A DNA stretch of 24,047 nt from Didymodactylos carnosus. Lineage: Eukaryota; Rotifera; Eurotatoria; Philodinida; Philodinidae. The stretch spans positions 1 to 24,047 of the forward strand of contig CAJNOQ010002495.1 in NCBI GenBank assembly GCA_905250885.1. Reading direction: 5' to 3'. Under the pieces are notes generated by a model. It made no database searches, had not been told where the DNA came from, and saw only the letters and a program-made list of their open reading frames with translations. The position numbers and the translations under genes were made by a program. Below, piece after piece: positions 9,645 through 20,534 of this stretch. Each line of letters opens with the position of its first letter. Within the stretch, counting starts at the first letter, position 1.

Positions 9645-12600
9645 TTAAGAAGGAAATGACTGTAAGTTTTGATTTCCGGCAAGCATATAACGTCGATAAG
9701 GCCGATAGGGAGGTCTATTTACATCAAAGTTATCTTCACCTGTTATGGATGAAATGAGATGCACTTGTTCATCGGCCCATCCTTAAATGAAATGCTGAGT
9801 GAAAATGTTATATAATAAAAAACGAAAAAATAACCGTTACACTAACGGCATCCGAATATGAATAGTTCTATAATGTTTATTATTAATATCTAAAGAAGAA
9901 CCGTCATAAATTCAGATTTACCAGCATCAGGACGATGATACGTTTCCAAGCACAAATCACCACCGGTGTTATCATCTACCTCGTCGTCTGCATCGTCATC
10001 ATTATTATCAGGAATATTTTGCATTACCCATTTTTTATAAAATTTAGAAAATCGTTCGTAATGCGCTACCGAAACACGTTTGTGGCACTAGAAAAAAATT
10101 GAAAGACTTAACTTAAGTAATTTTTAGCATATTGAGATTTTGTACTGACAACGCTCAGCAAAATTGTACTAGTTGGTGATATAATTAATTAACTAATCTT
10201 AGAATGTTTATCGCACAAAAAAATACAGAAATCATGTTTCTAATACCTGTTTTGCTGCTCGTAATGCTCCTCGTTTGTAGTAAGTAAATCCAGCTTTATG
10301 ATAAGGTGTACGTTTTAAATTTTTTCGTTCTACTATACAGTAATCATTGTTGTGTTGTTCAGTCGTCGTAGGAGTAATGTTTGTTTGTGGTTGCTCTTCA
10401 TTCTCTTGCTTCGTTACAACTGAATCCGATCGAGATGATGATTTTCGAAGATTTCTAAAACAGCGAGAGTCTACCAGATTCGTATATGACATACCAATAG
10501 AAGATTATCTACCTGAGTAAAAATCTCGATTTCTTTCTTAATCGTATTCGTATTCGTTCATTCAAATTTTCGTCCGTGTTATTATTAGTCTGTAGATAAT
10601 TGTCAATGTAACGCGACCAATTTTCAAATGTTTTTTCATCTTCCTCATCGTCGGATGAATCGATCACAATCAGTGTTGTTGTTACACGTCGGTCATTTTT
10701 ATACTTTAATAATAAAAAAAAAACACAAAATACTAAACAAACAGATACAGATAGACATGGCAGTCGATCAACTTATTGGCGACAACGGCTTGAAAATGTT
10801 GTTATAAATTTTATTTAAAATAGAAAAAGAAAAAAAACCAAGAAAAACCTGAGGCACGTTATATCAGTGATTGTAGGAGCCTCACAAATGAAAAATAGAA
10901 GTGAATAGGATATGTAAAAATGAGTAAGCAGGTAAACAGTTAGGAAGCTACGAGAGAGCGATGTTAGAATAGTAACATACGGTAAACATTATGTAGTTCG
11001 AGAGAGACACCTTCGGTTTAAAAATATAGTAAGAAAGAAGTGCACAAGTGAGGATTAAGCGATGTAATTAATGAAAACGTTATGCACCAGTAATGAAATC
11101 ACAAACTGAATGGTATACAAATGATTGCATGTTTTTGTGTAAATTCGTCGTCAAAAGAACTGATAACCAGTTCACATTATTTTAAAAAGAACGTTCAGCA
11201 TTTCCCGTTCTTAGGAACGAGAATGGCTAGCCAGTTCTTTCCATCAGTTTCCAAGAACTTTAGAAATTAGAACTGTCCCACCCCTATTCATTCCTATGTT
11301 TTATCAATCAATCATAATTTCCGCATTTACGATCGTTATTGTTAGCTAGCGTATATCGTTAGAGGGATCACCAGTATACTAAAAACAACTGACATAAACT
11401 TCATGAACTTAGTTTCGACAGTTTCGATTTTGAATAAATCAATAAAATATTAGTTCATCTTGCAGAAGATTTCCTTTTTCATCTCCTATGTAAAGTGTTC
11501 CCTCAGTCACTCTACTTCGCTTCACTCACCAGTGAGGCTTTTATTAGTCTAAATTCAGATTTTTCGACTATCACGAAAAAGTCCACAATTCAACCGATGG
11601 AAGAGGCAACATTTTTTTGAGTATACAGAAATATAGAGCAAAGATTTTCTAAAATCTCTCCATAGGGGGATAGAGAAGAAAATTCTTGAGAATATAAACT
11701 AATACTTAATTAATTTACTCAAAATTGAAATTAATCGATTATTTAAAGTTAGTCTCACTAGCAACCGGCAGCTTCTCGAAAATTTTTCGCCTTCCGTGAC
11801 TGTGGCTCAAAAAGTGATCATCTACCATGTCTAAATTTAAAGTTACATACTGAACATATTCTGAAAAATCGGTTGTTGTCAGTGAACGGTTCAATTTCTT
11901 TTTGATAACTCAACTCTGAATTTTGTTGTGATGTTGAAAACAAATGATCAACAAGCCCAATATTCACACCTAGTTGAATATTTCTCAAATATAGGTCCAT
12001 AATGCTAACTGACGCTTCATCTTGAACGATTGAATGTAACTAAAAAGAGTAGAAAAAAAGATTTGTAGAAATCTGAATTTTACTCTGACTTGTTTCGGTA
12101 CCTGTCTAACACAGTTATGTATGATTTTATCCATTGTGAATGCTATATAAGCATGAATACCAAACATGTCACGTAGTGAATCTTCGTACGAAGAACCGTC
12201 CATGTTACCATCTAATAAATTACGAACCATATCCAAAAAAGTGATGTAGAATTCTTCAACGGGTACGCTGGCTAAAAAATCAAAATGGTGCAAAAACAGT
12301 ATCAGCTAGGAAGGGAAACTGCATAAATAGAAGTTGGAAAGCTAATAAAACTTTTTTGTCAGGATAGCAGACAAAAGAGAGGAGAATTTAAAAAACTTGC
12401 TCTAGTCACACAAGCTTGGGACCTACGTTTATTTGAAAGTCTCAGTAGTGTGGCTGTTGATGTTCTATTTCTATTGTTACTATTATCTTTCAACTCTTTT
12501 GATTCTTGTTCAATTAAACGTAATGATTGTTGATAAATTTTCAGTAAACGTTCACATAATAATTGATGTAAACGAAAAAAATAATACCAATTATCATTTA

Positions 12601-15600
12601 CCAAAAATAAACGATACATATCATCCTAGAAAATATCAAATTGTACTGATTAAAAGAGCACTAGTGAAAATCGTCTACCTACCGCTGTCTGTTGTGGTAT
12701 TGCTTTTGGTTTTGAAACAGATTCAGTATTTCGTCGACGATTTGCATCTGTATGATGACGCATTGGACGAGATTTCTTGTCTTTTCTATTATTGTTGTTG
12801 TTATTTTCTGGTTCTTCATCTTCATCGTCTATGATGAAGAAAAAACAGATTTTAGACGTGTTATTAATATGTCGTAAGTTATTTTAGTATTTCAATTGTC
12901 CAAAACTCTGGAGACAACATTATTGTATAGAAGAAAACTGATCTTTACCTTCTTCATCATCCGATAAATCGCCACGTGGTGAGAATAAAAAATCGGGGAG
13001 AAATTGATACATAATTTCTTTGATTTTTTGTTTATCTTCTTTTCCAAAGCCCACTTGCCTTTTAACGAGAAATACAATTAATGATGCAGCATCATCTAAT
13101 ATCGATAAGTCTTCGTGACGGAAACTTAAATGTGGTTGGGTTATATTTGAATTGAATTGTTGTTCGCGCTACAAATAAAAACATCAAATTAATGCTAAAG
13201 GATATGATGGTTGAAACAATAACCACATACGTCTGTTCTAACATTTTCTATCTCATTTAATAGATGGCGATTTCGAATTATTCTTGCATCATTATTTTTA
13301 CAATTAATACCCATATGATCAAGTGATTTCAAATAGAATTTTTCCGATTGTTCTTTCCAAAATCGTTCAAAATTCTTTTTTGCTTCACGCCATTCTTCAT
13401 CTTTCGATTTCAGTCTAAAGCGAACAAAGTCATGATTCAAGCAATGCAAGTAAGTTGTTTAATAAACGTACCGTCTAAGTACAATGGGTACAGCTACTCG
13501 TGGATTTCGTTTTAAACCATCAATGATTTCATTTGCACGTTCACCATAAATTCGTTGTATGGCTTGTCGTTGTGTAAAAGCCGATTGACCGCCTAGTTCT
13601 TCACCTAATTGAAATGTATTCAGCTGATCTTGTGTCATTGTATTCATATGCATCTGAACGCTTTCTAATGCTCTTATAGTACTTAAATTCACTTCCATAA
13701 CAATATCAAGCTAAAATGAAGACACAATCATCGATGATTAAAATATTTTTCGTTGTATTCATAAAGCCAACATACTTCAAATCTTTCATCTTCTATTTTG
13801 TACATGTGTTCTTCGAATACAGTTTTTTTTGCAGCAACGGAGGACGATTCATCAGTAAACGTAGGAAATAGAACACATGTATCATTCAACACCTAAATAA
13901 GCAGAGCAGTCATTTATTAAGAGAATAACATATCAGTCAAACAGACAAACCTCTCGACACAATGGTGTTCGTCCACTACACTGTGGCGGACTATATGATT
14001 TTGGTACAGCACGATAACTGGTGCCTTGTTGTGTACATGATGAGTAATCTAAATACGAAAAATGTTAACACTAACTCGAATCAGTATGTAAAAGATAGAA
14101 TACTATCGTTCATACCAATATCAATTAAACCATCATTTGGATCAGAAATACTCTTTGGTATAATCACTTCACCTGGTTCTCTTATATTGATTAACTCTTG
14201 AAACGTTCGTAATAATTCTGGGAAATGACTTGACACAAAAAAAGAATCTACCTTGTTTACTTTACATCACCGGAAACCAAAAGAAATACTCTTACCCTAA
14301 ATATGATTGAATTAATTCAACTAATTCGACTTTTGTAATTATTCGTTTTGTAAATAATAATATACAACGAAGAAAATTATCAAATACAAGTGGGCTACGC
14401 AATGTTTTTTGTACCTAAAAAAACCTAAAGTTGATTATTCCATTAAAACATATTAGCAAACATGCTTACTTTATCAAAGAAGGCTACTTCATCAATCGTT
14501 GGCATTTTTTTCACTTGTCCAGTTGAATCAACCGTATTACTACCAGAAACACCAATATTAACACCGTTTCCGATATTTGTTAATGATAAACGTTTCTTTT
14601 TGACAGTGGCTAGTGGTTTAGATGATGCTGGACGTTTACTACTTGGTGTAGACTTGTTTGTGCTCGTATTTGTTGGTGTTTGACGTTGGCTGGTTGTACT
14701 CGCCCGTTTAGTACTTGCGACTATAGTTGATGCAGAACTAGTATTAGCGATCGTCGTTGTTGGTGTTTTAGGTCGAGCAATTGTTTCGGCTTGTGTTAAT
14801 GATGAAACTATTGGTGGTATGACGGTAGATGTTGATAACGAAGAAGCAAGACTGAATGATGGAGCCGACGATAAAATAGCAAGTGAAGTTAACGGAGTCA
14901 GCAGACAACTTGTTGATGGTGCCGTTGTCGAGGTAATATTTGGTGCTGTGGTCAAAAACGATGAACTGATTGTACTTGTTGTTGTTGTTGTTGACAAAAT
15001 TGAGGCAGATGAAACTGGATTATTTGTGATTATTTTTGGTATAGTAGAAACTGGTGTTGAAATAAATGCTGGAGGCGTCGCACCTGAGGATGATAAGATA
15101 TCAGATATTGAATTTGTACGCTCCTACAAGAAAAAAAGTTTTTCAGCTTACAGAAAATCACAAGTCAGACCAATGTCACTATCTAGTACAATGAAGAAAG
15201 TATATCATGTCGAGCGAATAAAGGAGACCAATAATATCAAACACGAATCATACAGTTAAGTTTTAATGGAAGAAAGTTGTCAGAAAAAGATTTTTCAGAA
15301 ACATACTTTTACGCTACAGACGTCTGTTTTTGTTGTCTAATAAAGGGGTTAAGATTAAACAGAGTAGCATCTTTTAAGTTCGATAAATGAACGCTGTAAA
15401 TGTCGACTTTAGAGTGCTTCTTTGCTACTGCAAAAGCTTAAAGTGTTTATTTTTCTTTATTACTCCTATTACTACTAAACTATTTTGTGGTGAAAAAGAT
15501 CAACAGCTCATTTACCATTGGTTGTTGTGTAGCATCCGGCAAAAACTGACTAAATTCTACTAATAAATCTTCATGATTTGTAAACAGCTGAGCTACTTTA

Positions 15601-17148
15601 GCGTAAACTTCTGTTTCAGATAGTAGTGGCGTTTGACCGCTTGATGGACTACCGCCATGGGACGAATACATTAATGCGCCAAGTGCGTTGCCACCCCCAT
15701 ATTCTTTAGCATCTTTCTGTTGTTTCTGATAAGTATGAAGTATTTCTAAAAAGTGTTTATATATATCGGGTTGTTGATGAAAACGATTTTTGATTTTATT
15801 AACGTAGTTGATTGCATGATTGAATTCGACAGGTTGTCCAGAATTTGAATTTGATGTACTTGTAGGAATGGGCGTTGTACTTGTTGCCGATGTTGGTGTA
15901 TTCGTTTGCTGAGATGGCAGTTGTTGGGATTTTTCTTTTCCTTTGGTGATATTTAACGTAGGTGATGATGTAGCGGCGGAAATTAGAGCATTGACAGCTT
16001 GTGAGGTACTACTGCTACCAATTGATGGTACAACGGCACAAGGTGTTGGTGGTCGTAATGTCACTTGGCCAAGTGCAGCAAATGAATTTGTAGTTGACAG
16101 AGGATCAAATGATGACACTGTTGTCTCATCTTCATCTTGTTGAAGCAAAAGATTTGCTGTTTGTCTCAATGGTGATGTTATTATTCTCGATGATAGATTA
16201 ATTGTATTCATTATATTTGAATGATATGTGGGTGTAGCAGAATTTGGTGTTGTTATACAAAGGCTAAAGTGCAAAAGCAAAAATATTAGTAGATTTGAGA
16301 AAAAATGTTTCTTGAGGGCATGATATGAAGAAATTCATTAAACTCCTGTTTTCTGAAGGATCTGACGAATTTTCCAGCTGAACATGAATTAGGCATCTTT
16401 TTTCAGAAATCGTGCAATCCTGGAGCCATAAAAAAAGGCTTACCTATAGTTTGTAGTTGTTGTACCATTACCACCGATTGTTATTGATTCTGTACGCGAC
16501 GACGGATGTGTAACTTGAATAAATGATGGATGATCGTCAGATACTTCAATTTTATAACCTGGAGGAAGAAATGTATTAAAACCAACAATCAAATCTGGAT
16601 GACCATGAAACAGTCTTGACACTCGATTGATAACTTCTTGCGTATCGATTGATTGTGATTTAAACTCTTTCATAATATCCAAAAATTGATTATAGACTTG
16701 TGGCTGCAGTGAAAATTGGTTTTTCACCTTGTCCAGGTAATTGAGTGCATCCTCCACTTTCAGGCGCTAAAATGACAAAAATTTTGATATAATTCGTTAA
16801 ATGTCGCTGACTAACCTAACACTTACTGATGATATCGAAGATGGCTGATTCCCTGGCTGATATGCGGTTATGTTCGGAAGAAGATGGACAGGTGAAGGAG
16901 AGTTTTGTAGACTAGAAACTATAGCAGCAGCGGCTTGAGGTGATGGACGACTAAATCAGAAACTCATTTAAAGAAACAATAATTTCTACAAAAACGGACG
17001 TACTTGGATGAACCGTTAACAAGAGTTGAAACAATCGAATTCAAGCCCTAAAAATAAAACAAAAAAAATGAAATCAATTCTGACATGCTAGCTCAAGCTA
17101 CATTTAATACCGTACCAAATTAGAACTGTTTGAAGAGGTTGGTATCAT
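9645..17148 (-). CDS. SIN3A: SIN3 transcriptional co-repressor scaffold
   Basis: Twenty-one exons in transcript order: 17148-17116, 17047-17004, 16950-16827, 16766-16444, 16263-15516, 15123-14470, 14414-14296, 14228-14116, 14048-13951, 13892-13776, 13710-13472, 13414-13231, 13168-12949, 12828-12683, 12625-12427, 12271-12102, 12039-11851, 10703-10513, 10454-10247, 10087-9922, 9781-9645; 4422 nt, 1473 aa (human SIN3A is 1273). PAH1 starts near residue 68 ([16 protein letters not shown]...[14 protein letters not shown]); PAH2 about 318-418; PAH3 about 630-695. The HDAC-interaction domain starts near 720 ([28 protein letters not shown]), followed by [18 protein letters not shown] and [13 protein letters not shown]. 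The conserved C-terminal region runs about 1055-1440 ([38 protein letters not shown]). Ser/Thr-rich spacers, especially exon 6, explain the extra length. SIN3 is a nuclear scaffold linking HDACs to DNA-bound repressors. An in-frame TAA lies four codons before the ATG, but an upstream 5' exon cannot be excluded. The exon 18 acceptor has a weak pyrimidine tract. Confidence 0.95.
10704..11850 (-). other. Exceptionally long SIN3 intron (intron 17)
   Basis: This 1147 bp intron compares with 53-392 bp for the other nineteen. It separates ...NNRFFRICS from [15 protein letters not shown], which together match the family without an obvious missing exon. Inside, 11154-11285 holds clustered AAGAACTG/CAGTTCTT words in both directions and a palindrome cgttcttaggaacg, suggesting a decayed repeat insertion. 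No open reading frame of interest was seen. Confidence 0.7.
11154..11285. repeat. Degraded repeat with AAGAACTG/CAGTTCTT inverted words
   Basis: Within the long SIN3 intron, caaaagaactgataaccag at the left is mirrored by ctagccagttctttcc to the right. The palindrome cgttcttaggaacg lies between them, with a further ttagaactgtccc at the right edge. The arrangement resembles an eroded MITE; ends are not defined. Confidence 0.4.
15124..15515 (-). other. SIN3 intron 5 (392 bp)
   Basis: Second-longest SIN3 intron, between the PAH2 exon (ending ATG, then gtaaat) and the Ser/Thr-rich exon (acceptor cttgtag, then GAG). Phase 0 at both sides. Nothing beyond ordinary AT-rich sequence was seen inside. 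Confidence 0.75.
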
Positions 17149-18243
17149 ATAGACGTTTTAATGCTTATAAAACGCAAGACTCTTGTACACCAATAAAAAT
17201 GAAAATATGGATAAAACAAGAATCTGAAAATTAGATAGTATTGATTAAAGTTTGCTGAAAAGCGGCGTCTTCTATCAGCTTTGAGAAAAAACAACTTTTC
17301 TTTCTAATTGTATTAAAATTGATTCAGAACACGAGAACTTCTGTTCTTCATAAATTCTAGTAATTTGACGACCATCTCATGCAAAAATGACCCAATTTGG
17401 ATCATTTATCTAGATTCAGTTGCATGTTTTACCCTGTGGGATATTCTCGTAAGGATCTCTCCCCTTCCCCCTTATCGGGACACCCCTAGACAATATGTAA
17501 ACCAACGATGGATGATGACTGAGTTAGATTAGTTAAACTTTTAGATGTTACGTTCATTGCGTGGGATAACAAAGATTTCAATAATTCCATCAAATAATAA
17601 GAAAAGGAAGAAAATGAAATGCTATTTCGTCTTTGTTCGGAAACTTGGAACACTGAATGTGTGTAGTTGTGGAAAATCTTTTTTTGTTCCCTTTTTAACA
17701 TCTTTCGAACTGAATTAACCTGATTGTTTTGTCATTTTCATCATATTGCGCACTTTATGAATCTTCAGCTATATGTAATTTGAAATTTAGCAGCTATTCA
17801 AAGCTGTTATTGTTAGGTAGCTTCTGACAGAAAAAAATGAGTTCAGGAAAAGCGAGTCACAAAAAGTTCCTTACCTAATAATAACAACGACTCAAATCAA
17901 ACTATCAAATAGTAAGCATAAGAACAAAACAAAAGGGGAACCAGAGTATGCAACACGATGTAATGGTAGATTAAACATAAACAAAAATAAAATTAAAAGA
18001 GACCAACTAACACGGTTCTGTTGTGACTAGAAACATAACTGAATTTTACTTCTAGAATAATAAACTGATTTAATATTGCCTGTTTTTATACTGCCACATT
18101 GTAAGTTTGCACATTTTCGGACTTAATGGCTAGCTTTTTCGAAATATCCTACTGTTAACGATTAATTCACGGCTATTTTTGACAGTTAGTGGAAAGTAAC
18201 CAATAACAAACAAAAAGCATGTGCTGTGTACATATAAATATAA
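17149..18243. other. SIN3 upstream region, no gene recognised
   Basis: This should include the SIN3 promoter and 5' leader. An open frame on the minus strand (17701-17486) encodes 71 residues with no recognisable feature. A C-rich run (tctccccttcccccttatc) near 17457 stands out. No TATA box or other defined element could be assigned. Confidence 0.5.
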
Positions 18244-18485
18244 TAATGATTAGCCGAAATTTGGTTAATAGAAATGATACAATAGAGAACTTCATGGTGA
18301 TTGAAACTTTCGCAGGCTTCGGTCCCTATTTTTTGGCAGTTATAATGTTCTTAAGAAGATTCTACCTTTTAGGGAAATAAAAATGCTCATTGAAACACGT
18401 GATCGTATCTATTAGGATGCGGCAAGTGTCGAACTCTATTACGCTTTTGGTGAGTTACTATTGCACCGATTTCGGCTAATCATTA
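18244..18485. repeat. Possible MITE with 17 bp perfect terminal inverted repeats
   Basis: taatgattagccgaaat at 18244-18260 is repeated as its exact reverse complement at 18469-18485, defining a 242 bp unit. No obvious target duplication flanks it. There is no coding capacity inside. A perfect 17-mer pair at this spacing is unlikely by chance, but one copy alone cannot prove mobility. Confidence 0.55.
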
Positions 18486-19135
18486 CACCGTAGTGCATTG
18501 TATCACTTATTGTTCGGTGTTTCAGTCACCACTAGTGTAGGCAGTAATATGAGGTTTGAGTGACGAAATTTCAACTTGAAAACAGTGAAGAAGTGACTAC
18601 CTTTCTACTCACTGTCGAGCATCGAGGATTTATTAATTGGAGTATTATCGTGAACAATATTTAATACTCTCATACGTTTATAAAAAGGTGAAACCAAAGT
18701 CTACACTAAATAAACGCTACGATCGCCGTACAATTCTGAAATTTCAGGTTGATTTGACCGTATAAAAATAAGGGCATTCTCAGCGTTGCACAGGCTCTTT
18801 TGGAAAAGTGATGAGTTTTTCAAGCTTTTGCTCAAAGGCTGAAATAACCTCCAGCATCTTTTTTTTCATACAGACGACAACTGAACTAAAAAACTCCGAA
18901 AGAAAGTTTAGTCCTTCACGAACTTTTCCGATAAATCCTCAACGTGACATATTGGAGACCGACATCAAAAAACATCTTGGGTGTGTTGAAGCCTAGTACC
19001 TGTGGTAAAAGTTTGACTTCAACCTTATAAACTTTCGATGAAGTTGTCATGGTTGGGCTCAGGAAGCGTTTGAACGCAAAAGTCACTTTTATGATGCTCT
19101 TAATAAAATGCTTATCATTTTTGAAGTAAACATTG
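18486..19135. other. Intergenic, nothing recognised
   Basis: Short open frames on both strands (for example 18808-18996 plus, 19149-18916 minus) overlap each other and show no protein family character. The phrase atggttgggctcag at 19049-19062 is nearly repeated at 22989-23000, hinting at dispersed-repeat remnants. Confidence 0.45.
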
Positions 19136-19441
19136 TGAGAGATGTGCAACCCAGCCCGTACCCGATCCGACCCGAAGGTTGGGTACGGGTCGGATATGGG
19201 TCACTTTTTTTATTAATGTACCCGAAAATCGGAAGATTTTAGTACAAAACCGCAACATTTCAGCGAAAAAATACAAGATTTTAGCTAAGATACATGAAGT
19301 TTTAAAAAAATTACTTGAGAACGTAATGATAACTTGACATCTCCAGCCGTAAAACAAAAGTTCTTAGTGGGAAAACGGAAAGGAGAAAATGTTTAGGCAT
19401 AAGTCAGGTACGGGTAGGAAAACGGTAGCCGTACACATCTC
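19136..19441. repeat. Dispersed repeat with GTACCCGACCC-type palindrome and short terminal inverted repeats
   Basis: The unit starts agagatgtgcaacccag and ends with the inverted counterpart ccgtacacatctct, about 306 bp apart. Near the left end, cccgtacccgatccgacccg is followed by ggttgggtacgggtcggata, forming a GC-rich hairpin that contrasts with the AT-rich surroundings; gtacgggtagg recurs at the right end. No coding content. Confidence 0.6.
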
Positions 19442-19928
19442 TATATCAGAATGTTAAAAAATTTAGTGCTATGAAAAAGAAAATAATGTTAAAAGTTAAA
19501 AACTGGAGTTTTTTCAGTGTTAAGTGACACATTGAAAGATCCATATTTTCTTAACAAATGATAGCGGAGAACTTAAAAATATCTCAAGTTATAAAGGACA
19601 CTTGAATGTGTCATACACCAGGCATAACTCAGTAGTTGATCTAGTGAAGTGATAACTCAAAAGAAATATACAGCAAGGTAATCAAGTAAGAATTCCACGC
19701 TGCAATTCGATGACAATGAACAATGATTTAGAAGAATGACTGGTGAAAATTTTACCGTAGGAAACTAACAATTAAAAGTGGTTTGTCGACTGATGTTTCA
19801 GTATACCTGTTAATACACACTCTACTCTACGAATGCACCTCAAACTTCGCTGTGCTCAACAGAAATTCAGTGGATGAAGTTTTGAAATCCAGACTGAAGA
19901 GATTAAAGATATTATTTCCAAAGAGAAA
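19442..19928. other. Intergenic, nothing recognised
   Basis: AT-rich DNA without a supported gene. The plus-strand open frame at 19783-20001 runs into the hairpin at 19929-20048 and has no recognisable domain. Confidence 0.5.
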
Positions 19929-20048
19929 CTTTTCGACTCAGGAGCGTATACAAAGATATTCGTCGAGGACATCAAACTACGTCGCAAAAATCCCGCTATG
20001 AAGTAGCGTCCTCGGCGAATATCTCTGTACACGCTCCTGAGTCGAAAG
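19929..20048. repeat. 120 nt imperfect stem-loop (about 41 bp stem, 37 nt loop)
   Basis: Left arm 19929-19970 (cttttcgactcaggagcgta...) pairs with right arm 20008-20048 (gtcctcggcgaatatctctg...), with about three mismatches and one indel. The loop carries a further short ctac/gtag pairing. Size and imperfection resemble an animal microRNA precursor, but a small fold-back repeat is equally possible from sequence alone. Confidence 0.8.
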
Positions 20049-20226
20049 TAATTCGTTTGGGGAAGACTGAAAGATAACTGTGTTTACTTGAAGAGAATAC
20101 CTGTTGCAGCTTTACATCAACTAGTATTTCCTATCTATTTCAAATTATAAGGACTCTGGCTGTTTCTGTATAACTTCTGATTTCATTCAATCAAATTCAT
20201 TCTAAACAAACAATTTTATTACGCCA

Positions 20227-20534
20227 TACACTCTTAAAAAAATGTGTTCTTCAGTTTTTCAGAGAACTGAAAAGTCAACGGGAATTTTGTTCTTCATTTA
20301 TTCCAAATAGAAAACTCAAATTCTGTTCTTCGGCTCTCAAGAACTCTAAATTTGTTCTTCAGTTTTTAAAAAAATGATTTTTTTCGTTCTTTGAAAAATT
20401 GAAAAACAAATTTAGAGTTCTTGAGAGCTGAAGAACAGAATTTGAGTTTTCTATTTGGAACAAATGAAGAACAAAATTCCCGTTGATTTTTCAGTTCTCT
20501 GAAAAACTGAAGAACACATTTTTTTAAGAGTGTA
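20227..20534. mobile_element. 308 bp near-perfect palindromic MITE
   Basis: The unit begins tacactcttaaaaaaatgtg and ends with its reverse complement, tttttttaagagtgta. The arms (about 140 bp each) differ at only a handful of positions over most of their length and diverge towards the centre near 20380. TA at both outer ends is compatible with a TA target duplication of Tc1/mariner-type elements. Repeated gttcttcag words occur inside each arm. The minus-strand open frame 20602-20366 is an artefact of the arm. Confidence 0.85.

Noticed and set aside
10704..11850. A missing SIN3 exon hidden in the long intron
   Set aside because: The flanking exons join in phase, and the joined segment has about the same length as the corresponding human region, so no gap is evident.
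12433..12834. 133-residue plus-strand open frame
   Set aside because: It lies antisense to SIN3 exons 14 and 15, whose minus-strand translation matches the family precisely.
14819..15259. 146-residue plus-strand open frame rich in Asp and Val
   Set aside because: It is antisense to the Ser/Thr-rich SIN3 exon 6; the low-complexity codons keep the opposite strand open.
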